From Georgenia sp. EYE_87 (GTDB lineage Bacteria > Actinomycetota > Actinomycetes > Actinomycetales > Actinomycetaceae): DNA of 64,000 nt. The notes beneath the pieces are model-generated. The model was not told the DNA's origin, searched no databases, and worked only from the letters and a program-made list of their open reading frames with translations. This document shows, in pieces, positions 33,975-42,819 of this stretch (position 1 is its first letter; every line of letters starts with the position of its first letter). Made by a program: the position numbers and the translations under genes. The stretch lies in NCBI RefSeq assembly GCF_023148685.1, contig NZ_JAHXNL010000008.1, positions 62,001 to 126,000 on the forward strand, read 5' to 3'.

Positions 33975-35342
33975 TCAGGACCGCAGCGGCACCGCCTGCG
34001 GCCCGTGCTCGGCGACGTACGTCAGAGCGTTCTTGTACATCCCCCGGTCGAACGTGCCCGGCGGGTACGCCTCGACGGCGACCCTGACCCGCAGCTCCTG
34101 ACGCACCCGCTCCTCGATCCGGGCGGCCAGGTCCGTGAGCACATCGGCCCCCACGGCGGAACGGGTCTGGAGCTCCACCGGGATCGGCTCGTCGAACCGA
34201 ACCTGGTCGGCAGCGGACTTGCGCACCCGGACGACGTCGTCGATGAGGTCGGCCCCCTCGGCGACGGCGATGTCCCGGATCGAGGCCGGGAACACGTTCA
34301 TCGCTTTGTAGATCAACATGTCGTCGGTTCGGCCGATGCACCGGATGCGTGGCGTACGCCGCCCGCACGAACAGTCGGTGCCGGTGACGACGATGTGGTC
34401 GCGTGAGCGGAACCTCAGCACCGGTGTGGCCTCACGGGTGAAGGTCGTGTAGACCGCCTCTCCCTGCCCGCCCTCCACCCAAGGACGCTGCTCTCCGGTG
34501 GCCGGGTCGATGATCTCGACCAGCACGTGGCGCCCGGCGGTGAGGTGCATGCCTTCCCCCGCCTCGCACTCACCCCACACGCCGGAGCAGACGTCGCCGA
34601 GGCCCATGACCTCGCTGACCCGGTTCGCGCCCCACAGCTCCTGGATGCGGGAGCGGATCTCCGGCTGTCCGAAGCCCGGCTCGCCGCCGCCGACGACCGT
34701 GCGCACCGGCAGGGTGGACGCGTCCCTGCCCAGCAGCTCTGTGACCTTGTCCGCGAAGAAGCTGGCGAACGACGCGGTTCCCACCAGTGTGTCCACGCGG
34801 AGCCGCTCCATGGCGGACGCCATCCGCGCGGTGGTCTGACCGCCGATCCACGCCAGGGTCGAGCCGGTCTCCCTGATGCCGTCCGCGTACGGCATCCCGC
34901 CGGCGACCATCGGCATCGCCGTGGACAGCGCGGTCGTCGTGCCCCGTCGCACCCCGGCGGTGAAGTACATGGTGGCGATGGACTGACGCCAGGCAGCCAG
35001 GTCTGCGGCGGTGAGACCGAAGTACACAGGCCCCCCGGTGGTCCCCGAGGAGGTGATGACCTGGACGACGTCCTCCGTGGGCGCCGCCTGCTGCAGCCCG
35101 AGCAGCGGTCCGTTCGGCCCGGCCTGACCGCGGCGCAGGTCGTCCTTCTCGGTGGTAGGCAGCTCGGCCAGGTGCTCGACCGTCGTGATCGCCTCGGCGT
35201 CAACCCCGGCCAGCCGGTCGCGGTACAGCAGCGACCGTTCCTGCAGCCTGCGGACGTAGGCGGGCAGGTGCCCGACCTGCCACGCGACGGTCTCGCCCCA
35301 GGGCCGCGTCTCGACCTCCGGATCCCAGTACGTCCGATCCAT
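33975..35342 (-). CDS. PaaK-like adenylate-forming ligase (phenylacetate-CoA ligase family)
   Basis: The 455-residue protein has the AMP-binding loop ITSSGTTGGPVYFG (residues 97-109), a YTTFTREATPVLRFRSRDH segment, a CGRRTPRIRCIGRTDDMLI hinge and NVFPASIRDIAVAEG at the C-domain, as in PaaK and related aryl-CoA ligases. It activates a carboxylate with ATP, usually to a CoA thioester. It is the last gene of the seven-gene chain, its ATG overlapping the previous stop by 1 bp. In this context it probably ligates CoA to the carboxylated product, which is inference; an F390-synthetase-like role is possible. Confidence 0.85.
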   Translation of the reverse strand: MDRTYWDPEVETRPWGETVAWQVGHLPAYVRRLQERSLLYRDRLAGVDAEAITTVEHLAELPTTEKDDLRRGQAGPNGPLLGLQQAAPTEDVVQVITSSGTTGGPVYFGLTAADLAAWRQSIATMYFTAGVRRGTTTALSTAMPMVAGGMPYADGIRETGSTLAWIGGQTTARMASAMERLRVDTLVGTASFASFFADKVTELLGRDASTLPVRTVVGGGEPGFGQPEIRSRIQELWGANRVSEVMGLGDVCSGVWGECEAGEGMHLTAGRHVLVEIIDPATGEQRPWVEGGQGEAVYTTFTREATPVLRFRSRDHIVVTGTDCSCGRRTPRIRCIGRTDDMLIYKAMNVFPASIRDIAVAEGADLIDDVVRVRKSAADQVRFDEPIPVELQTRSAVGADVLTDLAARIEERVRQELRVRVAVEAYPPGTFDRGMYKNALTYVAEHGPQAVPLRS

Positions 35343-36445
35343 CAGCTCGCCCTGGCCTCGTGCTGGTGCCCGACGGCGGAGCCGCCGGCCGGGGCGCCGG
35401 AGATGCTGCCGGTGATCCAGGACATCATGCCTGCCGTGGCGTCGAATGCGGGCTTGCGCTCCACGCCCGACCACACGGTCTCCGGCCGGCACTGCAGAAG
35501 GATCGCGTTGTCCCCGGCGGGCAGGTCCTCGTCCAGCGCGAACTCGATGTCCTGCGCTGTCCCGTGCATCTTCTCCAGCCGCTTGCCGAGCTCGGCGAGG
35601 GCAGTGATCTCCACGTCGCTGAGGCAAGGGACGTGCCGGCGCTCCTCCGGGACCGGCACCGTCGCGTCCCCGCGGCGGTACTCGATCTCCTTCGTCCCCA
35701 GAGTGCGTTCGACGATGGCGAGGCCGACCTTGTCGACGAGGAACCGGTCGGGGGTGACCTCCCCACCCACGACAGACAGCCCGAGGCCCCAGCTGGCCTC
35801 GATCGCCACCTTGGACCGGTCCCCGCTCGTGGGGCTGAGGGTGAACATGACCCCGGCCGCGCGGGCTCGGACGGTCTTCTGGATCACGACGGCCATCTCG
35901 ATGACGTCGGGCAAGATGTGCTTCTCGGCGAGGTAGGACATCACCCGTGCGGAGAAGACGCTGCGGTAGCACCGGGCCACGTGCTCGACGACGGAGTCCT
36001 CACCGACGACGTCGACCCAGGTCTCGAACTCGCCCGCGAAGCTCGCCCCGACCGAGTCCTCCGCGGTGGCGCTGGAGCGGACGGCGACGGCGACGTCCGG
36101 CACGCCCAGGGTCTCACCCAGCTTTCGGTACCGGGCCCGGACCTCGGCGGCCACGTCGGCGGGAAGCGCGGCGGTGGCGAACCGCTCCTCGAGCCGTCGC
36201 GCCGCGGCGTCGAACCTGGCGCGGTCGTGGGTCTGCCCGAGCTCGTCGGCGACCGCCGAGGCGAACTCGCCGAGGCCGTCGCGGGCTAGAAACTCCCGGT
36301 ACGCGGCAGCGTTGACCACGAACCCGGGGGCCACCGGCAGGCCGGCAGCGGTCATCTCCGCGAGGCCGGCAGCCTTGCCGCCCACCTGCCGGGCGTCGCG
36401 GCACGCCCCGTCGGCGAAGTCGATCGTGTAGATGGTGCCGCTCAT
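35342..36445 (-). CDS. Phenylphosphate-synthase beta-like subunit (PEP-synthase ATP-binding domain)
   Basis: The 367-residue protein is only the N-terminal ATP-grasp domain of PEP synthase/PPDK enzymes: RQVGGKAAGLAEMTAAGLPV, VAVRSSATAEDSVGASFAGE, FETWVDVVGEDSVVEHVARC, PDVIEMAVVIQKTVRARAAG and MHGTAQDIEFALDED. It has no swivelling His domain or PEP/pyruvate barrel. The beta subunit of phenylphosphate synthase has this same composition and size (about 40 kDa), partnered by a separate His-bearing subunit. Here that partner is the preceding gene, overlapping by 4 bp. It should transfer the beta-phosphate of ATP to the partner's His; the acceptor is unknown. Confidence 0.75.
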   Translation of the reverse strand: MSGTIYTIDFADGACRDARQVGGKAAGLAEMTAAGLPVAPGFVVNAAAYREFLARDGLGEFASAVADELGQTHDRARFDAAARRLEERFATAALPADVAAEVRARYRKLGETLGVPDVAVAVRSSATAEDSVGASFAGEFETWVDVVGEDSVVEHVARCYRSVFSARVMSYLAEKHILPDVIEMAVVIQKTVRARAAGVMFTLSPTSGDRSKVAIEASWGLGLSVVGGEVTPDRFLVDKVGLAIVERTLGTKEIEYRRGDATVPVPEERRHVPCLSDVEITALAELGKRLEKMHGTAQDIEFALDEDLPAGDNAILLQCRPETVWSGVERKPAFDATAGMMSWITGSISGAPAGGSAVGHQHEARAS

Positions 36446-38349
36446 CGACCGGCTCCCGTCGTCGTGGCATCCGCGGGCGCGGCCTGGGTGCTGCCGTCCG
36501 CCGGCGACTCGGCGTCGTCGCCCTCGTCCTCGAGGACCGTGACGGTGCCGGCCCTGCCGTCGATGCGGACGCGCTGGCCGGTGGAGAGGCGGGTCGTGGC
36601 GAACCCGGTGCCGACGACGGCCGGGAGACCGTACTCGCGGCAGACGATGGCGGCGTGGCACATCATGCCGCCGATGTCCGTGATCACCCCAGCGGCGACG
36701 GCGAAGGCCGGCGCCCACGACGGTGCGGTGATGGGGGCGACGAGGATCTCGCCGGCCTGGAGGCTGGGCAGATCGAGCTCGGACCTGAGCACGCGGACCC
36801 TGCCCTCGACCACGCCCAGCGAGCCGGGGCCACCGGTCAGGACGTTGTCCCCGCCGTCGGAGGTGCCGAGCCACTCGGCCACCCGCTCGGTGGTGACGCC
36901 GTAGTTCATGACGGCGAACGGGTCCGTGACCTGGGCCGGCGGGACGCCGAACGCCGGAGAAGGGGGCGGTGAGGCCTGCAGCGCCGCGACGACGCCGCGG
37001 CGGCGCTGGATCTCCCTCTGCCAGCGCGTCTTGCCACGGGGCTCGACGCCGATCGCCCAGGACTGCAGGACGTCGGCGAGCGCCTCGTCGAGCTCGAACC
37101 GGTTGAGGTAGAACATGTCGTCGCGCTGCTGCGTGAAGCCGGCGGACAGAAGCACGTCGGCGAGCTCCCACGCCTTCTGCCAGAAGACGTTGTGCGCCCA
37201 GTGTTCGACGAAGATGTTGTGCTCCTCGATGTACGGGAACACCTTCACCGCCAGCCCCACCAGCTCGTCGAACTGCTTTGCCTCAGCCTCGCTGAGCAGG
37301 GCGCGGTACTCGGCGATGATCTCGTCCCGCTCGGACCGCAGGCGCTCGACCGGCCGGGCGATGTCCTCACCGGCAGCGAGCATGGTCGCGTAGCGGGCGA
37401 TGCCCTGGAGCGGGATGGACAGGTCGGAGGCCCAGGTCTCCTGGTCATGGGTGAACCCGTACTCGGCGAAGTAGTTGAACCACGGCTCCTTGGCCTGCTC
37501 GAAGGCCTCGAGCCACTGCCGGCCGTTCTCGTTGGTGCCGAGCTCGTGGAGGACCTCCTCGGGCGTGGCGCCGTCGCGGGTGAGCACGCCGGTCAGGCCG
37601 AGGTCCCCCGCGAGGACGGCGAGCTTGCGAAGCTCGTCGTCGGGGCGGAAGGCGAGGACGTCGACGCCGGCGACCATGCGGGAGATCGTCTGGTCGGTGA
37701 TGAGGGGGAACGCCTGCTTGCAGAACTGGAAGAAGGTGATGTAGCCGCCGTAGCCGAGGTTGAGGAACTCGAAGTGGTACTGCCAGATGGCGAAGAACTC
37801 GTCGATGAGGCGGTGGTAGTTCTCGGCGAGGGCAACTGAGGAGGAGCGCCCGCGGGCCTCGGTGACCACCTCGGCCGGGTCGACGTCGGGCAGGGGGGCG
37901 AACTCGATGGACCGGAGCGACTCGATGGCGCCGGCCATCTTCTCCTTCCACTTTCCGTACAGCTCGTCCCAGTTGGCGTAGTAGTGGCCCGCCCGTTCCT
38001 GGAACGTGGCCACGCGCCGCTGGATCTCGTCGGGGTCGGTCACGCCCTGCGGGGCGATGTAGACGTAGCCGTTGACCACACGGACGTCCAGACCGAGGGA
38101 GACCGGCAGCGTGAAGATCCGGGTCGAGAACGCCCCGGCGCCGTAGTAGACGGCCTCGGCGCCGATACTGTCGAACGGGTGGCACCCGCGCGACCAGTGC
38201 ATGGTGTCGGCGAACCAGAACAGCGAGTTCTCGTGCTGCCGCGTCTCTTCCGAGGGGACGAGGTAGTAGGGGTACATCGACTGCCAGCCCTCCGCGCCTT
38301 CGGGCGTGGTGGCCTCGTCGAAGTAGGGGAAGCGCTTCTGCTCGGTCAT
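36442..38349 (-). CDS. Phenylphosphate-synthase alpha-like subunit (phosphohistidine swivel domain)
   Basis: The 635-residue protein (about 70 kDa) ends in a PEP-utilising mobile domain with phospho-accepting His565 in DIGGMMCHAAIVCREYGLPA. Residues 1-470 are a helical substrate domain (EGWQSMYPYYLVPSEETRQH, HFEFLNLGYGGYITFFQF). There is no C-terminal PEP/pyruvate barrel, so it is not PEP synthase. Size and order match the phenol-phosphorylating alpha subunit of phenylphosphate synthase; rifampin phosphotransferase has a comparable central domain. It likely receives phosphate from the beta-like subunit and passes it to a small phenolic or enolic hydroxyl. The third (CBS) subunit known in Thauera is not present. 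Substrate is inference. Confidence 0.72.
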   Translation of the reverse strand: MTEQKRFPYFDEATTPEGAEGWQSMYPYYLVPSEETRQHENSLFWFADTMHWSRGCHPFDSIGAEAVYYGAGAFSTRIFTLPVSLGLDVRVVNGYVYIAPQGVTDPDEIQRRVATFQERAGHYYANWDELYGKWKEKMAGAIESLRSIEFAPLPDVDPAEVVTEARGRSSSVALAENYHRLIDEFFAIWQYHFEFLNLGYGGYITFFQFCKQAFPLITDQTISRMVAGVDVLAFRPDDELRKLAVLAGDLGLTGVLTRDGATPEEVLHELGTNENGRQWLEAFEQAKEPWFNYFAEYGFTHDQETWASDLSIPLQGIARYATMLAAGEDIARPVERLRSERDEIIAEYRALLSEAEAKQFDELVGLAVKVFPYIEEHNIFVEHWAHNVFWQKAWELADVLLSAGFTQQRDDMFYLNRFELDEALADVLQSWAIGVEPRGKTRWQREIQRRRGVVAALQASPPPSPAFGVPPAQVTDPFAVMNYGVTTERVAEWLGTSDGGDNVLTGGPGSLGVVEGRVRVLRSELDLPSLQAGEILVAPITAPSWAPAFAVAAGVITDIGGMMCHAAIVCREYGLPAVVGTGFATTRLSTGQRVRIDGRAGTVTVLEDEGDDAESPADGSTQAAPADATTTGAGR

Positions 38350-39215
38350 GAGGGGGCTCCTTGCGTCATCGGAAGGGTTCTGGACAGCAGGTCGTGCAGG
38401 GCGGCGACGTCGTCGAGAGCGAGGTCCGGGACGTCGTCCGGGGTGAGTCCGGCCAGACCGCCTGGCCCGACGGCGCCCGAGAGGACGAGCACGCTGGTTG
38501 CGCCCATCCGGCGGGCGAGGCGGACCTCGACGGCGGCGTCGCCGACGACGGCGGTCTCGGCGGCGGACGCGCCCAGGCGGCGTCCCAGCGCCTCGGCGAG
38601 AAACGCCGAGGGCTTGCCGACCACGGCGGGCCGCACCCCCGTCGCCCAGCCCACGGCGGCGGCGATGGTGGCGGAGACCGCGACGGACTTGCCGACGCCG
38701 CCGTGGAACCAGGGGACGTCGACCGTCGTGTACAGCGACGCCCCGGCGTCGACGGAGAGGCAGGCCGCGTTGATGAGCCGGGTGGCGTAGCCGTCGGCCG
38801 CGCCGACCACGACGACATCGGCGAGGTCGCCGTCCGGGTCCACGAGCTCCACGCCGCGTTCGCGCGCCGGTCCCGCGATGCCCTCGTCACCGACGACGAG
38901 CACCCGTGCGCCCGGGTGGTGCGCGAGAACGTGGTCGACGGCCGCACTGCCGGCAGTGACGAAGTCGTCGTCAGCGATGTCGATGCCGAGGTCACGCAGG
39001 TGGGCGGCGTACTCGCGCGGTGGCCGCTGCGAGGCGTTGGTGCAGACCACGACGGCGTGCCCGGCCGCATGCAGCAGGTCCACCAGCTCCCCGGCGAGCG
39101 GCATGGCTTCTCCCCCGGCTCCCCCGGCGCGGCGGGTGCGCACGAGGCAGCCGTCGACGTCGAGGACCCAGGCCCGCACGCGGTCGAGCGCGCGGTTCTC
39201 CCCGGGTGCGCTCAT
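38346..39215 (-). CDS. HAD-superfamily phosphatase, NagD / 4-nitrophenylphosphatase type
   Basis: The 289-residue protein has HAD motif I WVLDVDGCLVRT with nucleophile and acid Asp, motif II VVCTNASQRPP, Lys in VVGKPSAFLAEALG and motif IV TAVVGDAAVEVRLARRMGA. The large cap between motifs II and III marks the class IIA (NagD) group, which includes p-nitrophenyl and phosphoglycolate phosphatases. Encoded inside the chain with overlaps of 4 bp on both sides, it may release or proofread an aryl or enol phosphate made by the dikinase-like pair. That role is inference. Confidence 0.82.
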   Translation of the reverse strand: MSAPGENRALDRVRAWVLDVDGCLVRTRRAGGAGGEAMPLAGELVDLLHAAGHAVVVCTNASQRPPREYAAHLRDLGIDIADDDFVTAGSAAVDHVLAHHPGARVLVVGDEGIAGPARERGVELVDPDGDLADVVVVGAADGYATRLINAACLSVDAGASLYTTVDVPWFHGGVGKSVAVSATIAAAVGWATGVRPAVVGKPSAFLAEALGRRLGASAAETAVVGDAAVEVRLARRMGATSVLVLSGAVGPGGLAGLTPDDVPDLALDDVAALHDLLSRTLPMTQGAPS

Positions 39216-40669
39216 GGGGTTCCTCCGGCCCGCGCAAGGCTGAAGGCCGTGGTGCCGTCGCTGACGGAGATGGCGGTGGCACTGCTTCCGGAGACGGTGT
39301 CGAGCAGCCGCTGGATGGTGGCGGCCGGCTTGTCCCGTGCGGCCCGGTACATCGCGTCCACCTGGTCCGCCGGCATGACGGCCCGCAGGAGCAGCTCCTC
39401 GTCGCTGATGCTCTTGCCGAACCGTCGGCGCAGCTCGCCGATGGTGATGTCCCCGCCGTCATTGACCGGCTGCCGGCCGCGCCTGGTGGACAGCGCGCGG
39501 TCGAGCAGCTCGGGGTTCACCTCGCCGGGCAGGGGCCCGAAGTCGCCGCGGAGGAGGTCGATGACCTCGTCGGAGATCTGCTTGTAGCGCTCCCCGGTGA
39601 TGACGTTGAGGGTCGCCTGGGTGACGATGTACTGCGCGAACGGCGTCATGACGATGGGCCAGCCGAGGTCCTGCCGGACCTGGACCGACTCCTCGATGAC
39701 TGCGTCGAACAGCTCCGGCCGGCGGATCTCCGCGAGCTGGCGCCGGGTGGTCGACTGGACCCCGCCGGGGATGGTGTGGCGGTAGTAGGCCTCGTCGTAC
39801 TGGGCCGGCGAGCTGACCGGCAGGTTCTTGATGCGGGCCTGCCGCGTCAGGTAGGCCGAGGCCCGGTTCATGGCGTCGACGTCGACGTCGACCTCGTGGC
39901 CACGGGCCCGCAGGTTGGTGACGAGCTGCTGGGCCTGCGGGTGCGAGGGGCCGTCGGCGAGCGGCGGGAGCGCGCAGTGGATGGTCGGGACGCCGAGGTC
40001 GGCGGCGTCAAGGACGGTGAGGGGCGAGACGCCGGTGGTGCTGTGGGAGTGGATCTCCGCGAGCTGCAGGCGGGACAGGCTCGACTGGAGCATCGGGACC
40101 AGGCTGCGCACTCGCTCGGGCGTGAGCAGTCCGGCCGGGTCCTTGAGGTAGACGGAGTCGAAGGCCCCGCCCGCGTCGAGCTCCGCCGTCCTCGCGGCGT
40201 AGTACTCGTCGGTGTGCACCGGGCTGGTGGTGTAGCAGATCCCGCCGACGACCTCCTCGAAGCCGACACGCTTGGCCATCTCCGCGGTGCGCTGGGCGCC
40301 TGCCATGTCGTGCATGGGGTCGATGACCCACAGCCGTCTAATGCCGTGGCGGGCGAGCAGGGTGAACGCCAGCTCGAAGACCGCGTCGGGGGTGCGGTGG
40401 AAGGTGATGAACCGCTTGCCGGTGGTGAGGAAGCCCAGCTGCGTGTTCGGCAGCCGGTCCCGGGCCACGCGGATGCGCTCCCACGGGTCCTCGCGGTGGT
40501 AGCGCACCGCCGTCGCCATCGTGGTGCTCGAGAGCAGCTCGATCGCGCGGTAACCGACCTCGTCGAGGTGCGGGGTGACACCGGCCATCATGCGGGTGGT
40601 GATGCCCATGGCGCTCCACACGCTCTGGTTGCCGTCGCGGAGCGAGACATCGATCAGCTCGACCTTCAT
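39212..40669 (-). CDS. HMGL-type carboxyltransferase subunit (OadA/PycB/5S-like)
   Basis: The 485-residue protein has a TIM-barrel carboxyltransferase domain with Asp12 (DVSLRDGNQS), Lys176 (VYLKDPAGLLTP, the normally carboxylated Lys) and His207/His209 (AEIHSHSTTG) as metal ligands. A C-terminal conserved-carboxylase domain follows (TIPGGVQSTTRRQLAEIRRP, NVITGERYKQIS). In known enzymes this subunit moves CO2 between carboxybiotin and a keto acid such as pyruvate. It lacks a fused biotin domain, as BCCP is a separate gene. GAGGAGGG precedes its ATG, which also overlaps accC by 4 bp. It is diverged from pyruvate enzymes (LRDGNQS for LRDAHQS), so the CO2 acceptor is open. Confidence 0.82.
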   Translation of the reverse strand: MKVELIDVSLRDGNQSVWSAMGITTRMMAGVTPHLDEVGYRAIELLSSTTMATAVRYHREDPWERIRVARDRLPNTQLGFLTTGKRFITFHRTPDAVFELAFTLLARHGIRRLWVIDPMHDMAGAQRTAEMAKRVGFEEVVGGICYTTSPVHTDEYYAARTAELDAGGAFDSVYLKDPAGLLTPERVRSLVPMLQSSLSRLQLAEIHSHSTTGVSPLTVLDAADLGVPTIHCALPPLADGPSHPQAQQLVTNLRARGHEVDVDVDAMNRASAYLTRQARIKNLPVSSPAQYDEAYYRHTIPGGVQSTTRRQLAEIRRPELFDAVIEESVQVRQDLGWPIVMTPFAQYIVTQATLNVITGERYKQISDEVIDLLRGDFGPLPGEVNPELLDRALSTRRGRQPVNDGGDITIGELRRRFGKSISDEELLLRAVMPADQVDAMYRAARDKPAATIQRLLDTVSGSSATAISVSDGTTAFSLARAGGTP

Positions 40670-42105
40670 CGTCCCTCCTCCGGGGTCGTCGTCGCGGACG
40701 CCGTGGTCGCTGCCACCACCGGCTGCGCCGCCGCCGTGGGCGCGTCTGCCGGTTCCGCCGGGTAGCGGCCCGCCGCCATGGCGGTGTCGAGCCACCGGGT
40801 GGTCACCGCGTTGGCTGCGTAGTCGGGCTCGTCGAGGATCCAGCGCAGGAGCGGGAGCGAGGTGGTGACGCCGTCGACGTCGAAGTCGGCGAGGGCGCGG
40901 CGCATGCGGCCCACGGCGTCGTCCCGGTCGGTGCCCCAGGCGATCTGCTTGCCCATGAGGGCGTCGTAGAAGGGCGGGAACCGGTAGCCCTCGTAGACGT
41001 GCGAGTCCAGGCGTAGGCCGCCGGCGGCGGAGGGTCGCCAGCGCGTGACGGGGCCGGGTGACGGCACGAGGCCGCGGCTCGGGTCCTGCGCGGTGATGCG
41101 GGCCTCGATCGCGTGTCCGGTGACTCTTACCTCGTCCTGGGTGAGCCTGAGCGGCTCGCCCAGAGCCACCAGCAGGTGCTCACGGACGAGGTCGATGCCG
41201 GTGACGGCCTCAGTGACGGGATGCTCGACCTGGATCCGCGGGTTGACCTCGAGGAACGCCAGCGCGTCGCGGTCGACGTCGTAGAGGAACTCGACGGTGC
41301 CCAGGCCTGTGTACCGGAGCGCCCGCGCGATACGCACCGCGCTCTCGTGGAGCAGCGACCGGGTGACCGGCGGCAGCGCCGCGCAGGGCGCCTCCTCAAT
41401 GACCTTCTGGTAGCGGAACTGCACCGAGCACTCCCGCTCACCCAGATGGACAACGTGACCGTGGGCGTCGCCGAGCACCTGGACCTCGACGTGCTTGGCG
41501 TCCTCGACGAAGCGTTCGAGGAAGACGGTGCCGTCACCGAAGGACGCATGGGCCTCCGAGGAGGCCATCTGCCAGGCACCAACGAGCTCGGCCGGCTCAT
41601 GAACGAGCTTCATTCCCCGGCCGCCACCGCCGTGGGCGGCCTTGACCAGAACGGGGAATCCGATCGTGCGTGCGAGGTTCTCGGCCTCCTCGGCCGTCTG
41701 CGTGGGCCCGCCGGCGGAGACGGGAACGCCGACGGACTCGGCGAGCCGCCGGGCGGCGAGCTTGTCGCCCAGCGCGCGCAAGGCCTGCGGCGCGGGTCCC
41801 ACGAAGGTCAGGCCGTTCTCGGCACAGGCCTCGGCGAAGTCGGCGCGCTCGGCGAGGAAGCCGTACCCGGGATGGACCAGCGTGCAGCCCGTGCCGGCGG
41901 CTGCCTCGACCACCGCGGGAATGTTGAGGTAGCTGTCCGAGGCACGCGGCGGGCCCAGCGTGATGACGCGGTCGGCCCGGCGCGCGCCGAGCGTGTCACG
42001 ATCCGCCGTGGAGATGCCGAGGACGGTCTCGAGGCCCAGGCGCTGGGCGGCGTCGATGATCCGCAGCGCGATCTCGCCCCGGTTGGCGACGAAGACCCGT
42101 GTCAT
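40666..42105 (-). CDS. accC: Biotin carboxylase
   Basis: The 479-residue protein carboxylates biotin on BCCP using ATP and bicarbonate. Motifs include RVFVANRGEIALRIIDAAQR, VHPGYGFLAERADFAEACAE, VKAAHGGGGRGMKLVHEP, VEVQVLGDAHGHVVHLGERE and the catalytic ALAFLEVNPRIQVEHPVTEA. Length matches stand-alone AccC apart from a Pro/Ala/Thr-rich tail. It overlaps BCCP and carboxyltransferase genes by 4 bp each. It is unlikely to be the housekeeping acetyl/propionyl-CoA carboxylase, which in actinobacteria usually fuses biotin carboxylase and BCCP. Confidence 0.92.
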   Translation of the reverse strand: MTRVFVANRGEIALRIIDAAQRLGLETVLGISTADRDTLGARRADRVITLGPPRASDSYLNIPAVVEAAAGTGCTLVHPGYGFLAERADFAEACAENGLTFVGPAPQALRALGDKLAARRLAESVGVPVSAGGPTQTAEEAENLARTIGFPVLVKAAHGGGGRGMKLVHEPAELVGAWQMASSEAHASFGDGTVFLERFVEDAKHVEVQVLGDAHGHVVHLGERECSVQFRYQKVIEEAPCAALPPVTRSLLHESAVRIARALRYTGLGTVEFLYDVDRDALAFLEVNPRIQVEHPVTEAVTGIDLVREHLLVALGEPLRLTQDEVRVTGHAIEARITAQDPSRGLVPSPGPVTRWRPSAAGGLRLDSHVYEGYRFPPFYDALMGKQIAWGTDRDDAVGRMRRALADFDVDGVTTSLPLLRWILDEPDYAANAVTTRWLDTAMAAGRYPAEPADAPTAAAQPVVAATTASATTTPEEGR

Positions 42106-42662
42106 GCGGGCTGCCGGACTGCGAAGATCGGCTGGTCGAACTCGACGAGCGCCCCGTCCTCGACGAGCACCTCGACGACCTCGCCGGCAACACCGGCGGG
42201 CACCGAGTTCATCAGCTTCATCACCTCGATGATGCAAAGCACGGAGTCGGCCTCGACGGCGTCACCCACCTGCACGAACGGCTCCTCCCCCGGCTTGGGA
42301 GCGCGGTAGAAGTGGCCGAGCATCGGGGCGCGGACGACGGTGACGCCGTCGCTCGCCCGTCCGTCGGTAGCCGGGGCGGCCGGAGCCGGCGTCGTCGTCC
42401 GGGTGTCCGTCCTTCCCGGCCCCGACGCCGACTCCGGGGGCTCCGTCGCCCCAGCCGCCGGCGGCGCGGTCGCACCGAGGATCGAGGACGCACCCTGAGG
42501 CGTTGAGGTGCGCACCGCTCCCGAGGTCAGGGCATCGGTCCCCAGGTGCCCGCCCCGCAGCACGCGGATCCGCAGATCACCCTTCTCGAAGGCGAAGTCG
42601 GTGAACTCGGTCTTGTCGAGCTGCTCGATGATGGCGGCCAGCTCTTCGAGGTCGACGTCCAT
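42102..42662 (-). CDS. accB: Biotin carboxyl carrier protein
   Basis: The 186-residue protein has an AccB-like N-terminal region (LAAIIEQLDKTEFTDFAFEK, then LRIRVLRGG), a long Pro/Thr/Ala linker and a C-terminal biotinyl domain. The biotinylation site is EVMKLMN, followed by VPAGVAGEVVEVLVEDGALV. It carries CO2 between biotin carboxylase and carboxyltransferase. It is the first gene of the seven-gene chain and has a palindrome about 20 bp upstream. The start at 42662 gives MDVDLEELAAI; ten codons further upstream are open but include no better ribosome site. Confidence 0.92.
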   Translation of the reverse strand: MDVDLEELAAIIEQLDKTEFTDFAFEKGDLRIRVLRGGHLGTDALTSGAVRTSTPQGASSILGATAPPAAGATEPPESASGPGRTDTRTTTPAPAAPATDGRASDGVTVVRAPMLGHFYRAPKPGEEPFVQVGDAVEADSVLCIIEVMKLMNSVPAGVAGEVVEVLVEDGALVEFDQPIFAVRQPA

Positions 42663-42681
42663 GTGGCTCCCTTGCCCGACT

Positions 42682-42699
42682 ATGTGGCCCACACCACAT
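42682..42699. promoter_or_regulatory. ATGTGG-CCACAT dyad upstream of the BCCP gene (candidate IclR operator)
   Basis: Perfect 6-bp arms with a 6-bp spacer lie 20 bp before the BCCP start codon. A second dyad, GGGGA-TAT-TCCCC, lies at 42745-42757 in the same 157-bp gap behind the iclR gene. Both are in place to control the whole chain. Confidence 0.5.
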
Positions 42700-42819
42700 C
42701 TGAGGCGACACTACGAAAGCATCCCTCATCAGGCAATGACGATCGGGGATATTCCCCATGCCGGAACCGGCGGGCCCAAGGTCCCACCAGCCCGCGGTCA
42801 GAGCTCGCCTCGCGTGGTA

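Noticed and set aside
35342-38349. Split PEP synthase making PEP from pyruvate
   Set aside because: The His-domain subunit ends shortly after the swivel domain and lacks the PEP/pyruvate-binding barrel needed for that reaction.
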